From Flavobacterium omnivorum (GTDB taxonomy: Bacteria > Bacteroidota > Bacteroidia > Flavobacteriales > Flavobacteriaceae), in assembly GCF_900099915.1 (NCBI RefSeq), contig NZ_FNDB01000003.1, positions 292,226-356,225 of the forward strand: 64,000 nucleotides of DNA. Direction: 5' to 3'. Both the position numbers and the translations under genes were made by a program. The notes beneath the pieces were generated by a model. The model did not search any database. It was given only the letters and a program-made list of their open reading frames with translations, and was not told where the DNA came from. Shown here piece after piece: positions 44,520 to 54,400 of this stretch. Each line of letters opens with the position of its first letter. Position 1 is the first letter of the stretch.

Positions 44520-45449
44520 TTGAATATTTTTCATTCTATAAACGATTTCAGTTCCACAAAAAAAACAATTATAACGTTAGGAACCTTTGACGGAGTTCAC
44601 ATTGGTCACAAAAAAATTCTGGAAAGAGTACTTCAAAACACTGATAATGAAAAATACGAAAGCTTAGTGCTTACTTTTTTTCCGCATCCTAGAATGGTCC
44701 TACAAGAACATTCTGAAATACAATTGCTCAACACCATCAATGAAAAAATAGATTTACTAGAGAAAATCGGCATCGAAAACCTTGTCATTCATCCTTTTGA
44801 CGAAATATTTTCAAGATTGACTGCTGAGGAATTCGTAAAGACGATTCTTGTAGATTGCTTTCATATCCAGAAAATCATTATTGGTCATGATCATAGATTT
44901 GGAAGAAATCGAACAGCAAACATTGATGATCTGATTGCTTTTGGAAAACAATATGATTTTGAAGTTGAACAAATATCGGTTCAGGAAATCAATGAAATTT
45001 CCGTAAGTTCAACCAAAATTAGAAATGCCTTATTAGAAGGAGATATGACTTTGGCCAACGAATATTTAGGTTATGATTATTTTTTAACTGGAAATGTTAT
45101 TCAAGGAAAACAACTGGGAAGAACGATTAATTTTCCAACAGCCAATTTAAAAATCGAAGAAAACTACAAACTGATTCCCAAAAATGGAGTCTATGTTGTA
45201 AAAAGTATATTGGACCAAAAAACTGTTTTTGGAATAATGAACATTGGATTCAACCCCACAGTTAATGGAGATATTCAATCTATTGAAATCCATTATTTCG
45301 ATTTTGATAAAGACATTTACAACAAATCTATTTGTGTTTCAATACTAAAAAGAATTCGTTCCGAACAAAAATTTGAATCGGTTGACCTCCTAAAAGAGCA
45401 ACTACAAAAAGACAAAAAAAGCGCACTTACCTTTATAGGCAATTTATAA
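44520..45449 (+). CDS. ribF: Bifunctional riboflavin kinase/FAD synthetase
   Basis: 309 residues from the TTG at 44520. It makes FMN and then FAD from riboflavin. The N-terminal adenylyltransferase domain has TLGTFDGVHIGHKKIL and IIGHDHRFGRNR, and SVSSTKIRNALLEG. The C-terminal kinase domain has GKQLGRTINFPTANL, KNGVYVV and FNPTVNG. No ATG precedes these motifs, so initiation uses TTG. I prefer 44520 (LNIFHSINDFSS) over 44481 because it matches the usual N-terminus and lies after the -7 box. Confidence 0.93.
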   Translation: MNIFHSINDFSSTKKTIITLGTFDGVHIGHKKILERVLQNTDNEKYESLVLTFFPHPRMVLQEHSEIQLLNTINEKIDLLEKIGIENLVIHPFDEIFSRLTAEEFVKTILVDCFHIQKIIIGHDHRFGRNRTANIDDLIAFGKQYDFEVEQISVQEINEISVSSTKIRNALLEGDMTLANEYLGYDYFLTGNVIQGKQLGRTINFPTANLKIEENYKLIPKNGVYVVKSILDQKTVFGIMNIGFNPTVNGDIQSIEIHYFDFDKDIYNKSICVSILKRIRSEQKFESVDLLKEQLQKDKKSALTFIGNL

Positions 45450-45473
45450 TTTTACAATAAATTCTTTCGTTTT

Positions 45474-45507
45474 TTGATAAAAAATTCCCTTTTTTTCTTT
45501 AATTTTG
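45474..45507 (+). promoter_or_regulatory. Promoter of the small membrane protein gene
   Basis: TTG (45474-45476), 23 bases, TAATTTTG (45500-45507), at the upper limit of the usual spacing. Leader about 52 nt. Confidence 0.5.
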
Positions 45508-45566
45508 ATTGTCATACCTTTTTTATCTAAAAAAAAAATGATTTTTCAACCTTTAAAACCAGTCTT

Positions 45567-46022
45567 ATGAAAATACCGAAAGAATTAGTAAATGGATTCA
45601 TTATAGTAGTAGGCATTGGAATTTATTTCTTAATAATGGAACTTTTAGGTCTGGCAGACATTTATCTTTTGCGCCTTTTCAATGTCCTTTTTATTTTTTA
45701 TGGCACCCATAAAACGCTTAAGGAAAATTTTGCTCAAGGAAATACCACACTGGTTTCTAATTCCGTTGCCGCACTATTCACAGCTTTAGTAGGAGTTGTT
45801 TTGAGCATAATTGCACTAATTATTTATAGTTATGTAAGAGGTGGGGAAGCCTACATTGCATCATTGTCAAAAACCTTCTTATTTGGCGGACAACCTTCAG
45901 TAATGACCTATTCGATATCTTTATTATTTGAAGGAATTGTATCCGCGGTAATTGTAACATTTATGCTTATGCTCTATTGGGATACCCGTTATACCTCAGA
46001 TAAACACGGTGCTGAATCATAA
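45567..46022 (+). CDS. Conserved hypothetical membrane protein
   Basis: 151 residues with four likely transmembrane helices (about 8-30, 33-50, 64-92, 108-138). Charged loops are short and the C-terminus is polar (YWDTRYTSDKHGAES). It resembles DUF4199-type membrane proteins of Bacteroidota in size and topology, but I cannot assign it with certainty. It has its own promoter and terminator, so it stands alone between ribF and bioB. Confidence 0.8.
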   Translation: MKIPKELVNGFIIVVGIGIYFLIMELLGLADIYLLRLFNVLFIFYGTHKTLKENFAQGNTTLVSNSVAALFTALVGVVLSIIALIIYSYVRGGEAYIASLSKTFLFGGQPSVMTYSISLLFEGIVSAVIVTFMLMLYWDTRYTSDKHGAES

Positions 46023-46052
46023 AGTAAAACACACATCAACCTTAATTTTTAG

Positions 46053-46094
46053 ATCCTCGCAAAAGCAATAGTAAAGTCTTTTCGAGGATTTTTT
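46053..46094 (+). terminator. Terminator after the small membrane protein gene
   Basis: Stem ATCCTCGCAAAAG (46053-46065) with CTTTTCGAGGAT (46078-46089), one bulged base, then T-rich sequence. Confidence 0.8.
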
Positions 46095-46219
46095 AATCTG
46101 TGTTTTTCTAAAATATTCTTATTACTTTAAAACCACTATTAGATTACAAAAATACTTGGACCCTCTTTTAAAAATTAATTTGCTGAAATTTTAATGCGTG
46201 GCTTTTCAATACTATTGCA

Positions 46220-46250
46220 TTGCTTCTTTAGAACAATTTAACTACTTTTG
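46220..46250 (+). promoter_or_regulatory. Promoter of bioB
   Basis: TTG (46220-46222), 20 bases, TACTTTTG (46243-46250), a full consensus match. Predicted start near 46257, just 15 nt before the ATG at 46272. It argues against the in-frame TTG at 46248 as start. Confidence 0.65.
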
Positions 46251-46271
46251 ACACATCATAAAATCGTATCG

Positions 46272-47357
46272 ATGAGCATTACAAAACACAACTGGACTAA
46301 AGAAGAAATTATTGCACTATACAACAAACCTATGATGGACTTGCTTTATGAAGCAGCTTCAATTCATAGAGAACATCACGATCCTAACGTGGTTCAAGTT
46401 TCAACTTTACTATCTATAAAAACAGGTGGCTGTCCAGAAGATTGCGGGTATTGTCCGCAAGCAGCTCGGTATCATACTGCTATTGAAGGAAATGATCTAA
46501 TGTCTGTCAGTCAAGTAAAAGCACAAGCTTTACGTGCAAAATCAAGTGGTTCGTCCCGTGTTTGCATGGGAGCAGCATGGAGAAACGTAAAAGATGGTCC
46601 TGAATTTGACCAAGTTTTAGAAATGGTTCGCACCATTAACAAACTAGATATGGAAGTGTGCTGTACTCTTGGGATGATCACTGAAAACCAAGCACATCGT
46701 TTGGCGGAAGCAGGTTTGTATGCCTATAATCACAATTTAGATACCTCTGAAGAATACTACAAAGAAGTTATTTCGACACGCGGATTTGAAGACCGCTTGC
46801 AAACCATAGCCAATGTTCGCAAAACCAACGTTACCGTTTGTAGCGGTGGAATCATTGGAATGGGTGAAAGCATCGAAGACAGAGCTGGGATGCTAGTGGC
46901 GCTTTCTACGTTAAATCCACAACCTGAATCAGTTCCAATTAATGCCTTGGTAGCCGTGGAAGGAACTCCAATGGAAGAAGAAAAACCAGTTGAAATATGG
47001 GAAATGATCAGAATGGTAGCCACTACCAGAATCATCATGCCGGAAACCCAAGTTCGTTTATCTGCAGGAAGAATGAACATGAGCCGTGAAGGTCAGGCCA
47101 TGTGTTTCTTTGCTGGTGCCAACTCCATTTTTGCAGGAGACAAGCTGTTGACAACCCCAAATCCTGACGTAAACGAAGACATGAAAATGTTTGAAATGTT
47201 AGGTTTAAACCCTCAAAAACCATTTACAAAAGTTTCTCAACCGCAAACCGTTGAGGCTGAAAATTCTCAATTTGCTCCACTTGGTGAAAAACCAAAATGG
47301 TCCAGACCCGGACATACTATCGAAAAAAACATTGAGGCTTCTGCTAAAGAAAAATAA
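46272..47357 (+). CDS. bioB: Biotin synthase
   Basis: 361 residues. It is a radical SAM enzyme that inserts sulfur into dethiobiotin. The SAM-binding cluster is GGCPEDCGYCPQAA (CxxxCxxC), with the [2Fe-2S]-site Cys residues in SRVCMGAAW and DMEVCCTLGM, plus Arg in QVRLSAGRMNMS. C-terminal 20 residues are a polar extension (HTIEKNIEASAKEK). The ATG at 46272 agrees with the promoter. The gene is isolated from the other bio genes, which lie about 15 kb away at the right end of the window. Confidence 0.96.
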   Translation: MSITKHNWTKEEIIALYNKPMMDLLYEAASIHREHHDPNVVQVSTLLSIKTGGCPEDCGYCPQAARYHTAIEGNDLMSVSQVKAQALRAKSSGSSRVCMGAAWRNVKDGPEFDQVLEMVRTINKLDMEVCCTLGMITENQAHRLAEAGLYAYNHNLDTSEEYYKEVISTRGFEDRLQTIANVRKTNVTVCSGGIIGMGESIEDRAGMLVALSTLNPQPESVPINALVAVEGTPMEEEKPVEIWEMIRMVATTRIIMPETQVRLSAGRMNMSREGQAMCFFAGANSIFAGDKLLTTPNPDVNEDMKMFEMLGLNPQKPFTKVSQPQTVEAENSQFAPLGEKPKWSRPGHTIEKNIEASAKEK

Positions 47358-47379
47358 TAATTTTTTAAAATCAATACTA

Positions 47380-47412
47380 AAAACCATCTTGTTTAAGCAA
47401 GATGGTTTTTTT
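47380..47412. terminator. Bidirectional terminator between bioB and the delta-60 gene
   Basis: 12-bp perfect stem AAAACCATCTTG with complement (47380-47391 and 47398-47409), A-run before and T-run after. It serves both convergent genes. Confidence 0.87.
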
Positions 47413-47419
47413 ATGAAAA

Positions 47420-50400
47420 TTAGTAGCGCACTTTCTTAGTAACAGACAGCCCGTTTTGCATACCTATTTTTACCAGCACTATTTGAGGAGCTAAAAACCA
47501 ACTTGTTATGGAAAAATCGGTCTTATTTATACCGTTTTTGTGGTATATTTTTTTTCCTTCTACACTATATATTGTAATCTCCTTTATGACTTCCTTTGAT
47601 GAATTTACTCGCAATTCTTTGTTTTTACTCGAAACAAAAACGGACTCTTTATCCCTTTCCGTATCATTAACAGTCAAGGTTTTATTTATAAAACGAACAA
47701 CAAAACGGTCATCAAAAGTCCCAATTGCAGTAGTAAAAGCATAACCTGTTTGGTTTAAATCCACTACGGTATTACTCCATTTATCCTCAATAAAAATACT
47801 TTGATTTGATAAAAGCCCATCCGTTTCATCGATTTCAATTGTAAAGTTCCCCGCTACTGTACTAGTGAATCCCAATTTAATTTCATCTGTTGGATCAAAG
47901 GGTAAAGCTCTCCCTTGTATCACTAAATTCTTCTCTTGATTAATGCTGTAAAAGTCTAAATACTGATTCCCATCAAAACTCTCTCCATCAATAGAAGGAT
48001 CAAAATCATTTGTAGCTCCCTCGGCATATCCTATCAAAATCTGTTTGAAAGCTCCATCGCTATTCGATAAATTGAGCCAAATACGATGCTTTTCCATCGC
48101 GCTGGATTTGGATTTTTTTGATGAACCTACTTTAAAAAAATTAGTATTCTGACCCACTAGCCGCATTGTATTGTTAAAAACAGCAAATCCACCGCCATTA
48201 CTACTCGTCACAAAAAAAGACTGTCCCGAGGCTATTTTTCCATCTGGTTTTGCATTATTAACTCCTGAATTTAAAGCAGCACTTGTACCTACACCTCCTA
48301 GAAGATTGTATACTGCATAATCATCTGAAGTATATACGTTTTTATTAATGGCAGTATTATGTGTCCAGAAATAAATGGTTCCATCTATAACTCCTTTGTT
48401 CCCATTTATAAAGGAATCTGCATTTATGGCTGAAGGGTAAGGATTACCAATTAAGTTGGAAGTATCGGTTGCCGCAATTGGAACTGAAACCAATCCATTA
48501 TTTGGAACTCCTTTAAAAATAGCTTCGTAGTTTGCTGCGGTAGTTTCGGAAAAAACCCTTGGACCACGTATAATATAACCTCTACCGACGGACATTAAAT
48601 TACTTGCATTCTCATTAAACCAGGAATCTCTCAATGCATCAAACGAATAAAATTTATCTATAGGCGTGTCGGGAGATACGTCAATCAATTTTTGACTTGA
48701 AACGGGTGAGGACCAATACGTGTAGTCAGTCACGAGCATTGGAGTTGTTTTTCTTTTCTGCTCAATGGTGCCTGAATTATTGACTTGCTCTTCAGATTGA
48801 TACAAAGCCGCATTATTTTCTAGAATTAACGTACCTAAACCACCGTAGTCAAAAGCCAAACCTAAGGTGTTTCCATCTAGAACTGTAACTGTATTTCCTG
48901 CACTGATAGTACAAGAACAGGAATTTAGGTTACTTGCTGCGGTATAATTTTTGTTAAAAATTAGAGTCTTTTCTACCGAAGGGATTCCATTGTTCCAAAA
49001 AGACCCATCCCAAACAGAGCTATTTGTACACAGTTTGACTCGGGCAACCCGATGCTTTGCTACACCAGAAACAGAATTAAAATTTCCGCCTATCATTACT
49101 TTATTATTTGATGTAAAATCTATGCTAAATAACGTATTATTCAAATTTACAGTAAAGGTAGTATCATACATACCACTGGAAAGAAGACGTACCATTCGCC
49201 TTACCGCCGCTCCATTATAATTCCCAGAGAAGGTTCCTCCAATTAACAAGCGGTTGTCCGGTTGAACCAAAATAGCCCGAATTTCTCCATTGCTAAAACT
49301 GGATCCCGTTAGAAAAGAGGTGTCTAAACTACCGTCACTGTTCAATCGCAAAAGTCTTTTTGCAGATAGGCCTTTAAAATTCAAAAACGTCCCGCCTACA
49401 ATTAGCTTTTTATCCGCTTGTAAGGCTAATGAAAATATATTTTTATCAAAACCAACACCAATTTCAAATGACGAATCTATGCTTCCATCGGAATTGAGTC
49501 GAACTATTCGATTGCACGAACTTCCATTAATGGTGGAGAACCGCCCACCCAAAACAATTTTTCCATCTAGTTGAACTATAACGACTTCTACAATAGCATC
49601 CGCTCCTAAGCCAGGATTAAAACTAGAATCTCTCATTCCATCAGGTAACAACCTTATAATTCTATTGCTAGCCGTACCATTATAACTCGTGAAATTACCA
49701 CCCACAATTAGCTTTCCATCCGCTTGAATCGCCACGGAATACACTATATTGTTAAACCCCAACCCCATTACAAATGCAGGATCAATAGCTCCATTTGGGA
49801 ACACTCTAGCAATTCGGTTTGTAGTTATACCATTATAACTTGTAAAACTTCCCACAAAAACAATTTTAGCATCCGTTTGTAGAGCGGCGCTTCTAATACT
49901 GTTATTTGCACCAATACCAGAGGAATCAAAGGACATATCGATTGTTCCATCTTCTCGTAATCGCGTAATTCGGGAAGCACTCACTCCGTTAAACTTTGTA
50001 AAATTTCCGAAAACCATTGTTTTGTTATCCAACAATGAAATCACCTTCAAAACCGAATTATCAAATCCAACACCTGCAGTCAAATAGCCAATATCATGTG
50101 TTCCCTCCCCATCGATTTTAGCTAGTCTACCTTGATTTTGAGAATCAAAAGCAGTAAAAGTACCACCCAAATAAAACGAACCTACTGCATCGTTCGTTAA
50201 AGTATAAACAATGCCCGTTGCTGGTCCAGAACCAATATCGAACACAGGATTTAGTACGCCATTAGCATCAAATAAAACTAATCTATTGACGTCAACTCCA
50301 TTGTATTTTCCATTAAATGAGCCTCCAACCATAATGGTTCCAATAGAATCTAATTTTATAACATACACTCCCGAATCACTAAATCCTGTACCAGAATTAA

Positions 50401-51277
50401 AACTGTTATCAATTGATCCGTTTGCATTTAATCGAACAATTCTATTGGCTTCAGCTTCATTGTATGTTGTAAAATCACCTCCAACCAAAATTTTCCCATC
50501 CATTTGAATTGCAAGAGTTCGAGCGGCGTCATTAAAACCTGTTCCGGCATTAAAAGTAGCATCTATACTGCCATTCGCATTCAATCGAATTATTCGATTA
50601 CACGAAATCCCATTGAATGAAGCAAATGATCCTGCTATCACTATCTTACCATCGGATTGAATTTGTACTGTATTTATGACACCACTTGCCCCTGTTCCAC
50701 TTGCAAAAGTGGTATCGAGATTTCCATTGGGTAAAATTCTAGCAATCCTATTAACAGTGGTAGTATTGTATTTTGTGAAACTACCTGCAAGGACCAAGCT
50801 TCCATCAGCTTGCAAAGCGACTGAATATACTATCCCGGGAGTCGCTGCAGTCGAAGTGTCAAAAGTGCTGTCCCTGGAGCCATCGGCATTCAACCGAATT
50901 AATTTTCCGGCACTCGACCCATTAAATGATGTAAAGTTTCCCCCTACAATTATTTTACCGTCCGGTTGTATCAAAGTACAATACACCCCAGACTGGAAAC
51001 CGATACCCAATGTAAAGGAAGGATCTTTAGAACCATCCGGCAACAACCGACATAAATAGGGAGTTGAACCTCCATTAAAGTTCAAAAAATCTCCCCCTAC
51101 AATCAGTTTCCCATCAGCCTGCAACGCAGTTGTTCTAACGGCATTATCAAAACCATCCCCTAGCAAACCGTCATCAAAAGTATTGAATGTAGGATCAGAC
51201 TTTCCTTGCTGGGAATAAGCTGCGTTTAAGATCGAAAAAAGAAATGCAATCCCGAAGTAAAGTAGTTTTGTTTTCAA
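47420..51277 (-). CDS. T9SS cargo with 14 delta-60 repeats (1285 residues)
   Basis: Signal peptide at residues 1-22 (MKTKLLYFGIAFLFSILNAAYS-QQ). About residues 35-770 hold 14 repeats of 50-52 residues, of the type LQADGKLIVGGDFLNFNG...RLLPDGSKDPSF. This is the delta-60 pattern; the units form propeller-like blades, and 14 would make two seven-bladed propellers. Then come a linker (residues 770-850) and the module shared with the next two genes (from TDYTYWSSPV, about 852). The C-terminal sorting domain ends KKVRY. The start codon is TTG, with no ATG possible in frame. Likely surface-exposed or secreted, role unknown. Confidence 0.9.
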   Translation of the reverse strand: MKTKLLYFGIAFLFSILNAAYSQQGKSDPTFNTFDDGLLGDGFDNAVRTTALQADGKLIVGGDFLNFNGGSTPYLCRLLPDGSKDPSFTLGIGFQSGVYCTLIQPDGKIIVGGNFTSFNGSSAGKLIRLNADGSRDSTFDTSTAATPGIVYSVALQADGSLVLAGSFTKYNTTTVNRIARILPNGNLDTTFASGTGASGVINTVQIQSDGKIVIAGSFASFNGISCNRIIRLNANGSIDATFNAGTGFNDAARTLAIQMDGKILVGGDFTTYNEAEANRIVRLNANGSIDNSFNSGTGFSDSGVYVIKLDSIGTIMVGGSFNGKYNGVDVNRLVLFDANGVLNPVFDIGSGPATGIVYTLTNDAVGSFYLGGTFTAFDSQNQGRLAKIDGEGTHDIGYLTAGVGFDNSVLKVISLLDNKTMVFGNFTKFNGVSASRITRLREDGTIDMSFDSSGIGANNSIRSAALQTDAKIVFVGSFTSYNGITTNRIARVFPNGAIDPAFVMGLGFNNIVYSVAIQADGKLIVGGNFTSYNGTASNRIIRLLPDGMRDSSFNPGLGADAIVEVVIVQLDGKIVLGGRFSTINGSSCNRIVRLNSDGSIDSSFEIGVGFDKNIFSLALQADKKLIVGGTFLNFKGLSAKRLLRLNSDGSLDTSFLTGSSFSNGEIRAILVQPDNRLLIGGTFSGNYNGAAVRRMVRLLSSGMYDTTFTVNLNNTLFSIDFTSNNKVMIGGNFNSVSGVAKHRVARVKLCTNSSVWDGSFWNNGIPSVEKTLIFNKNYTAASNLNSCSCTISAGNTVTVLDGNTLGLAFDYGGLGTLILENNAALYQSEEQVNNSGTIEQKRKTTPMLVTDYTYWSSPVSSQKLIDVSPDTPIDKFYSFDALRDSWFNENASNLMSVGRGYIIRGPRVFSETTAANYEAIFKGVPNNGLVSVPIAATDTSNLIGNPYPSAINADSFINGNKGVIDGTIYFWTHNTAINKNVYTSDDYAVYNLLGGVGTSAALNSGVNNAKPDGKIASGQSFFVTSSNGGGFAVFNNTMRLVGQNTNFFKVGSSKKSKSSAMEKHRIWLNLSNSDGAFKQILIGYAEGATNDFDPSIDGESFDGNQYLDFYSINQEKNLVIQGRALPFDPTDEIKLGFTSTVAGNFTIEIDETDGLLSNQSIFIEDKWSNTVVDLNQTGYAFTTAIGTFDDRFVVRFINKTLTVNDTERDKESVFVSSKNKELRVNSSKEVIKEITIYSVEGKKIYHKNGINKTDFSITSWFLAPQIVLVKIGMQNGLSVTKKVRY

Positions 51278-51401
51278 ATTTAGAGTGGATTTAAAATTCT
51301 ATTATAAATAGCGATAGTAGCAATACTAAAGTATTTTTAATAAAAGTAGAAACAATCTTTATCTCTCACAATACCCACATTTAGTGATATTTACATAAAT
51401 A

Positions 51402-51436
51402 AAAAACCCATTCAGTCTAAACAGAATGGGGTTTTT
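51402..51436 (-). terminator. Terminator of the second giant T9SS gene
   Basis: Stem AAAAACCCATTC with its complement (about 51402-51413 and 51424-51436, one bulged C), followed by T-run on the minus strand, 29 bp after the stop. Confidence 0.8.
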
Positions 51437-51464
51437 ATAGGATTCAAAATTTAGTTCCTTGAGT

Positions 51465-54400
51465 CTAGAAAACAACTTTTTTTGAGAGGACCTGACCGTT
51501 GGTCAATATTACTTTTACTATGCCTATTTGGTTTTTCAGAGCATTATTTGAAGTTCGAAATTCAGTGCTGTTTACTGCTGGATTATCAAAGATTATTCGA
51601 CCCAGCATATCAAAAACCGTAATTCGTTTTATGGTTTCCAATTCTGATTTTATCTTTAATTCGTTTTTATCTTTAGCAATCAGAACACCATTCACATTTA
51701 ATTCAAAATCAGCCGATGCTAATGTTTTATCCTTAAAACGCAATTCAAAACGCTCATTGAAAGTTCCTTTTTCAGAATTGAAAATGTACGGATCTTCTTT
51801 TAGATTGTGAACGACATTTAATACTTTATCTTCTAAATAAATATTTTGATTGTCTGAAAATAATCCATCCACTTTATCGATGCTTATTGTTGCATCTCCG
51901 GCAACATTTATACTGTAACCAAAAGAAATTACATCGGTATCAACAAACGGCAGGGATTTACTTTGAATCGCCATCTTTGAAGTTCCAATGAAACTATACA
52001 ATGAAAACGCTTGATTTTCATCATACACATAACTATCATAACCTGGATCAAAATCATTGGTAGAATTGGAACCATAGCCAACTAATGTTCCGGTCAAATC
52101 ACTTGTTCCTTTTTGTAATTTCAGCCAAATTCTGTGCTTTTCTTCTTCTGTATTTTTGGTCTTTTTCTGTCTGTAGAAGTTGTTATTATTTGAAATAACT
52201 CTCATGCTGTTGTCAAAAGTAACATTGCCAGCCAAATCGTTCTCAATAAAAAATCCTTGACCCGATGCAATATATTGATTTGGATCAGTTATGTTCCCTG
52301 TTCCGGAATCTACTCCAACGCCCCCAAATAAATTATAAGTAGCATAATCCGATGCTAAATAATCGTTGCCTGACAAAGTGTGATTGTGTGTCCAAAAATA
52401 CAACGTTCCTGTAATGGTCTGGTTGATTGTACCTGTTCCTACAAGATTAGCATTGATAAAAGCATCTGCATCAATGGCTGAAGGATAAGGGTTTCCTACT
52501 AATCTCTCGCCCACACCATCTGATGTTCTGACCGTAACCGGAATATTAATTGTACCATTATTAGGTACTCCAATAAACCGTAAAGAATCATCAACCGCTG
52601 GCATACCAGGCGGAATCAATGTCCCTTCTGCACGAATAGCATATCCTATTCCGGGTGCAAAAACAGTTGATGATGCATTTACATTAGCCCAATCATTATT
52701 GTATTCAAAATATTTATCGCTTTGAGTGTTTGGCGAAAAATCGCGTAATGTTTGTGTTCCTTTTGTTGGCGAAGACCAATACGTAAAATCATCTAAAACA
52801 ATTGGAGTTGTATTTCTTCTTACGGTAACGTTCCCAACATTATTTCCTGTAAAAGTAGTTTGGACTAAACTTGAATTGTTTTCTAAAGTCAGTGTCCCCG
52901 AAGAAAGCACTGTTATTGCACTATCAAGGTTTAAAGAAACAGAATCATCAACAGTTACATCTCCATTAGTAATTGTAAATGTGTTTGCGACATCAATATC
53001 AGTAACAATTCTATAATTGCCTCCAATACCTGAAAATAACAGATTGTAGTAATTTCCGCCAGCTACAGTTTGTCCTATACCGTAATAATCTACAGTACCT
53101 GAAGGGAATGACACTCCATTTGAAACTCCTGAAAAACGTACAGTTCCATTCATGGCGTCAATAACAGTAAATGATAAATTGCCGTTTTTCATATCCAGTA
53201 CAGCATCAGCTGCAGCGATATTTAAAATAGTGGCCGTTAAATTAAATCCATTCATATTGAATACCGTTGTTCCCACAGCCTCAATATTTAACTTATTACC
53301 GGCAATAATATTCCCTGATGCAGTTTGAGTCCCGGAACTATTTTTAAATTCTAAAGAAGGTGTTCCGTTATAAGTACCACTAACAATAGTTTGACCACCC
53401 ACTGCATTATTAAAAATCACTGTGCACGTCCAAGCTTTACCTGCAGGAATTGGAGTTGCAGAGCTATTAGCTGTTAGAATTTTCCCGCTACCCGAATTTA
53501 AAAAAGTCCCTCCACCAATCAAGACAAAAATTGACATATCAAGCACAGATGATGAACTGTTTATGTTTAAAACATTATTTACTGTAAGTCCTATTGCAGC
53601 AGTAATACTTGAAAGCACGTTTGAGTTTGTAAGGTTATGAAAAGTAGAAACTATTGTCCCTTCAATTATTTGAGGTAAAGTTCCATTAAAGTTCACAGTA
53701 CTGCTATTTGGAATAAATGTTCCATCATTTTTCCAGTTGCCACTAACGTTTAATGTATTAGTACCTGATAAGGATAAAATCGCACCATTAGAAATAGTTA
53801 AATTTCGAACATTCCCATTTGTGCCCAATGCTGGTTGATTGGTTGATGCTGATGTAATTACAACATTGGTAGACGACGATGGCAGTATTCCTCCACACCA
53901 ATTTCCCGGAGTATTCCAATTGGAACTTATACTACCTATCCAAGTACCTTGAAGACAAGAAACATTCACGTTCAAAATACCGTTTGTAGTAGAGCCAAAC
54001 CTTGTTGCATCTACGTTTGTTGCTGCAGATGTAGTACCTCCCCAAGATCCATTGCTTTGCAATGCTATACCAAAAGTCAAAGATTGCGAAGAAGAAAATC
54101 CACTTGAAAGTAGTGCAATAGCTGACCCGCTAATTTTTAAATCTCCCATTATAGTTGTAGCTGCGGGGAATGTTTTATTCCCAGTACCACTTAGGATTAA
54201 GTTCCCATAGGTTCGTGTAGCAACCGTTTGAACATTTCCACTATATTCCACTGTACTTAGGGCAGTTAAATTAGTATTATTAAACGACGGTAATGTGCTT
54301 GTAACTGTAACCTTCAATAAACCACCATTATTAACATTTAGCGTTAAACCTCCAGAAATTGCGAAACCTCCATTTTCCAAAGTTGCTCCACCAGCAATAG

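Noticed and set aside
44420..44520. FMN riboswitch upstream of ribF
   Set aside because: The space holds a terminator and a -7 box only; no conserved multi-stem RNA fits.
51275..51282. TAAATTTG box overlapping the TTG start of the delta-60 gene
   Set aside because: No -33 TTG at the right distance, and using it would place the signal peptide start before the transcript; probably chance.
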